Of a DNA stretch of 45,335 bases, positions 43,025 through 45,335 are shown one piece after another (the stretch's first letter is position 1; each line of letters begins with the position of its first letter). Position numbers and translations under genes: made by a program. The notes beneath the pieces were generated by a model, which ran no database searches, was not told the DNA's origin, and saw only the letters and a list, made by a program, of their open reading frames with translations. Source of the DNA: Alistipes sp. (GTDB taxonomy: Bacteria; Bacteroidota; Bacteroidia; Bacteroidales; Rikenellaceae); NCBI GenBank assembly GCA_021202985.1, contig JAJQCA010000061.1:128-45462 (forward strand). Direction: 5' to 3'.

Positions 43025-44827
43025 CTATCTTACGAACGTGCGGCTGACAGACGCCGTATTGCCGCAGTTGTCGGTGACGCGGAGGGTGAGAGTATGCTCC
43101 CGTCCGTCGTAGGTTACCGTGGAGGTGTCGAAGTTGTGGGTAATCACCGCGCCTTTGCGTTCGAACACGATCCACTGTCCGTCAATATCGCCCGTGTAGT
43201 ATGCGATTCCCGAAAAGTCGTCGCTGATATTGAAGGAAAAACTGTCCCTCCCCCTCAGGTCCGCCCCGTTGGCGAACGACGGGGTTACGGCCGGGGCCTT
43301 TACGTCCCGCACCACGGTGTAGAGCCCGAACGAACGCGTATCGGCCGTAATCCGGCCGGCGGAATATTTCCCGCCCACGTAGGAGTACCGTTTACCGTCG
43401 TCCGAGACGCGGGCGATGCAGAGTTTGTCCGTCTCCCCGATATCCCCGGGCAGGTCTATGGTTACGGTCATCGCCGTGTGCAGCGGGATATCCGCGTCGT
43501 GGATGCGGTATACCGGCACGAGGGAGCGCATATTGGCCGTGGGCACGCTGGCGGCCGGGTGGTCGATATGCTGGCGGTAATAGACCGGTTCGTATAGCGA
43601 GTTGGCCGGAATGGTGACGTGCAGGCCGTCGGTGCTGCGGCTGAACGCGCGGCGGTGGTCCACGGGTATACCCTCCGGCACGCCGGGAGCCGCATCGTCC
43701 GGGTTACGCCGCACCTTTAGGGTGAGCACCGAACTGTTGCCGCTGTCATCCCAAGCCGTTATCCGGACGTTGTGGACCTCGTCGTCCGTGAGGTATATGG
43801 CACCCCGGTCGCGGGAGGCGCGGTATACCGGGAGCCGGTTGCCGTCCTGCACGGCCAGCCGCAGCAGTTCGTTGCGCGAGCCTTTCTGCATTCCGTAATG
43901 GGTGTAGGAATTGACGTACCGCGTCTCGCCGAACAGGAAACTGTCCAGCCTGTAACCGAACACCTGGTCGCCGTCTATCTCCATATCCACCCCGTAGATG
44001 CCCATCGTGTTATGCGTGTTGTTCTTGCGGTCGGTGGCCTCCAGCACGAAATAGCCGTTGCGCGGCAGGCGGAGGGCCGAGGTGTCGGCCGTGTAGTAGA
44101 CCCCGCTCGCGGCCGAAGCCAGTTCGTAAGTCTTTACCCTGCGGCTCACCGGAACGCTGTTCAGCGTATCCACCGCTATGTAATGGAGCCGCACCAGCAT
44201 GGGCGGAATATTGTCCCTTATATCGTAGAACCCGAGCCGGGGTATGTTATGCACCCTCTGTGAAGGGGTGTCCCTGATTTCGAAGTGGAGGTGCGGCCCG
44301 AACGAACTGCCGGAGTTGCCCGAAAGACCTATCTGCTGGCCCCTCACCACGGGAAACCGTTCCTCGCCGGGATAGAGGTCCACGTTATGGCGCCGCTGGC
44401 GGTGCCGTTCGGAGTTGACATACTCCTCCACCTCCGGTTCGAACCGCTGCATATGGCCGTAAACGCTGGTCGTCCCGTTCGGGTGCACCACGTATAGCGC
44501 CCTCCCGTATCCCGAGTGCGACACGAACACACGCGATATATAACCGTCGGCTACGGCATAGATGGGTTCTCCCTCCACACCTCCGGTTTTCAGGTCGATA
44601 CCGGAGTGGAAATGGTCGGGTCGCGCCTCGGCGAAATTCGCCGAAAGAAGCGTGGGCACGTCCATCGGCATCCGGTAGTAATCCTTCGGCGCACGGGCCA
44701 CGCCCGGTGGCACGGCGGCCGCCTGCACGGTGGTCTCCACCGTGGCGGCTTCCTGTGCCGCGACCGGCAGGCAACCCGCTCCCGACAGCAGCAGTGCCGG
44801 TAAAATTCGGATAAAATATCTTCTCAT
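43025..44827 (-). CDS. secreted M23 family metallopeptidase
   Basis: This 600-residue periplasmic or surface protein has a signal peptide (about 1-24). The M23 LytM-type domain lies at about 40-190, with the zinc ligands in HFHSGIDLKTGG (H and D) and GPHLHFEIRD (HxH). Such enzymes cut peptide cross-links in peptidoglycan. The remaining 400 residues look like beta-rich, Ig-like modules ending in DNCGNTASVSRTFVR. The zinc-binding residues appear complete, so it should be active. ATG 44827 starts the signal peptide; the in-frame extension to 45193 is unlike the family. It is transcribed alone. Confidence 0.92.
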   Translation of the reverse strand: MRRYFIRILPALLLSGAGCLPVAAQEAATVETTVQAAAVPPGVARAPKDYYRMPMDVPTLLSANFAEARPDHFHSGIDLKTGGVEGEPIYAVADGYISRVFVSHSGYGRALYVVHPNGTTSVYGHMQRFEPEVEEYVNSERHRQRRHNVDLYPGEERFPVVRGQQIGLSGNSGSSFGPHLHFEIRDTPSQRVHNIPRLGFYDIRDNIPPMLVRLHYIAVDTLNSVPVSRRVKTYELASAASGVYYTADTSALRLPRNGYFVLEATDRKNNTHNTMGIYGVDMEIDGDQVFGYRLDSFLFGETRYVNSYTHYGMQKGSRNELLRLAVQDGNRLPVYRASRDRGAIYLTDDEVHNVRITAWDDSGNSSVLTLKVRRNPDDAAPGVPEGIPVDHRRAFSRSTDGLHVTIPANSLYEPVYYRQHIDHPAASVPTANMRSLVPVYRIHDADIPLHTAMTVTIDLPGDIGETDKLCIARVSDDGKRYSYVGGKYSAGRITADTRSFGLYTVVRDVKAPAVTPSFANGADLRGRDSFSFNISDDFSGIAYYTGDIDGQWIVFERKGAVITHNFDTSTVTYDGREHTLTLRVTDNCGNTASVSRTFVR

Positions 44828-45335
44828 TTCGTATCGGTTATTTTCATTATATCGGTGTAACTTTCTTTTTCTTACTAACGGCCGGTCGCTAACCTGACAC
44901 CGGGCAGGAGCCTTACCCGGTATCACCTTTCGGGTCGGTACGGCAGGAAATACCCTATCATAACGCGACCTGCCCACATCCGGCTTCCGTGGTCCGGCCA
45001 CCAGCGGAATCGCCTCCTGAGACGCATCGAACTCCGCCAACCTACCGCCCCATTTCTTCCAACACTTCGCCGTAAGAATATCCCAACCCGACTTGCACGG
45101 TCGTCCACCCCATCCCGGCAGCGATAGCCGGAAAGAATAGCCCTGTAAAGACCCGGAAGCAAACCGAAGCGGGAAGTCACCCCCTCCCGCCAAAAACTAT
45201 GCTCCCCCGCAGCCGAAACCACCATCGCCACCTCTTCGAACACTTCGCCGTGGAAATCCCGACCGGGCTTTCCCGGCGGGCGGACCATTTCCCGCAACCG
45301 AAGGTACCCGATCAAAATCACCACCGCCGTTCCCG
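44828..45335. other. right-edge region without a confident gene
   Basis: No coding frame here shows recognisable family features. A short repeated motif, CTTC-AACACTTCGCCGT, occurs at 45057 and 45234 (177 bases apart); read on the minus strand in different frames both give a GEV(F/L)EE-like string, which could be remnants of a duplicated coding segment. A gene crossing the right edge cannot be judged. Confidence 0.4.

Noticed and set aside
44923-45324. 133-codon minus-strand gene at the right edge
   Set aside because: Arg/Gly/Trp-rich composition with no recognisable domain, and a competing frame is equally open.

Overview
The window is chromosomal DNA of a fairly GC-rich member of the Bacteroidota, most likely the order Bacteroidales and plausibly Alistipes/Rikenellaceae-like (inference). 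Evidence: the Bacteroidota-type promoter (TTTG, about 20 bp, TAnnTTTG) ahead of tRNA-Tyr and the same -7 element before many genes; family-typical genes (FeoA-FeoB fusion with its Cys-rich partner, DUF5683 next to parAB and a LysM lytic transglycosylase, OstA-like/SurA-like envelope genes, SDR-type threonine dehydrogenase, LytS/LytTR pair); and futalosine-pathway MqnC rather than classical menaquinone genes. No phage, IS element, conjugation module or CRISPR array was recognised.

Layout. 1-360: two copies of a 55-bp repeat, a composite palindrome and tRNA-Tyr. 600-7300: small membrane proteins, threonine dehydrogenase, a TauE/SafE transporter, mqnC, a secreted protein, serS and a ferredoxin. 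7500-13200: a frameshifted omega-amidase, a small membrane protein, a DUF2461 protein, an AT-rich islet with an EVE-HNH nuclease and a secreted SH3-like protein, then mnmE. 13400-18450: parA, parB, a DUF5683 protein and a frameshifted LysM lytic transglycosylase, all on the minus strand. 18600-27050: argF, a CPBP protease, then three linked envelope genes (lipoprotein, SurA-like chaperone, OstA-like protein). 27200-30320: iron uptake (FeoAB fusion and Cys-rich partner). 30500-31170: non-coding repeat array. 31279-37087: a five-gene MacAB-TolC-like efflux operon. 37650-39600: peroxiredoxin and two small hydrophilic proteins. 39820-42320: GNAT acetyltransferase and a LytS/LytTR two-component system. 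43025-44827: secreted M23 peptidase.

How the genes fit together. Most operons serve the envelope: peptidoglycan processing (LysM transglycosylase, M23 peptidase), outer-membrane assembly (SurA-like and OstA-like proteins), export (MacAB-TolC) and ferrous iron import (Feo). Chromosome segregation (ParAB) is transcribed toward the transglycosylase.

Most unusual points. Several conserved proteins carry long low-complexity expansions: about 550 residues in the OstA-like protein, about 145 in FeoAB, about 200 at the N-terminus of the CPBP protease, and a shorter one in the sensor kinase. An EVE-HNH nuclease sits alone in an AT-rich islet. There is a structured, terminator-like element in a divergent intergenic region, a palindrome abutting tRNA-Tyr, and a degenerate repeat array. 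Two, possibly three, genes are broken by one-base changes in homopolymers, which suggests assembly error as much as decay. I did not find a clear, complete novel multi-gene system.
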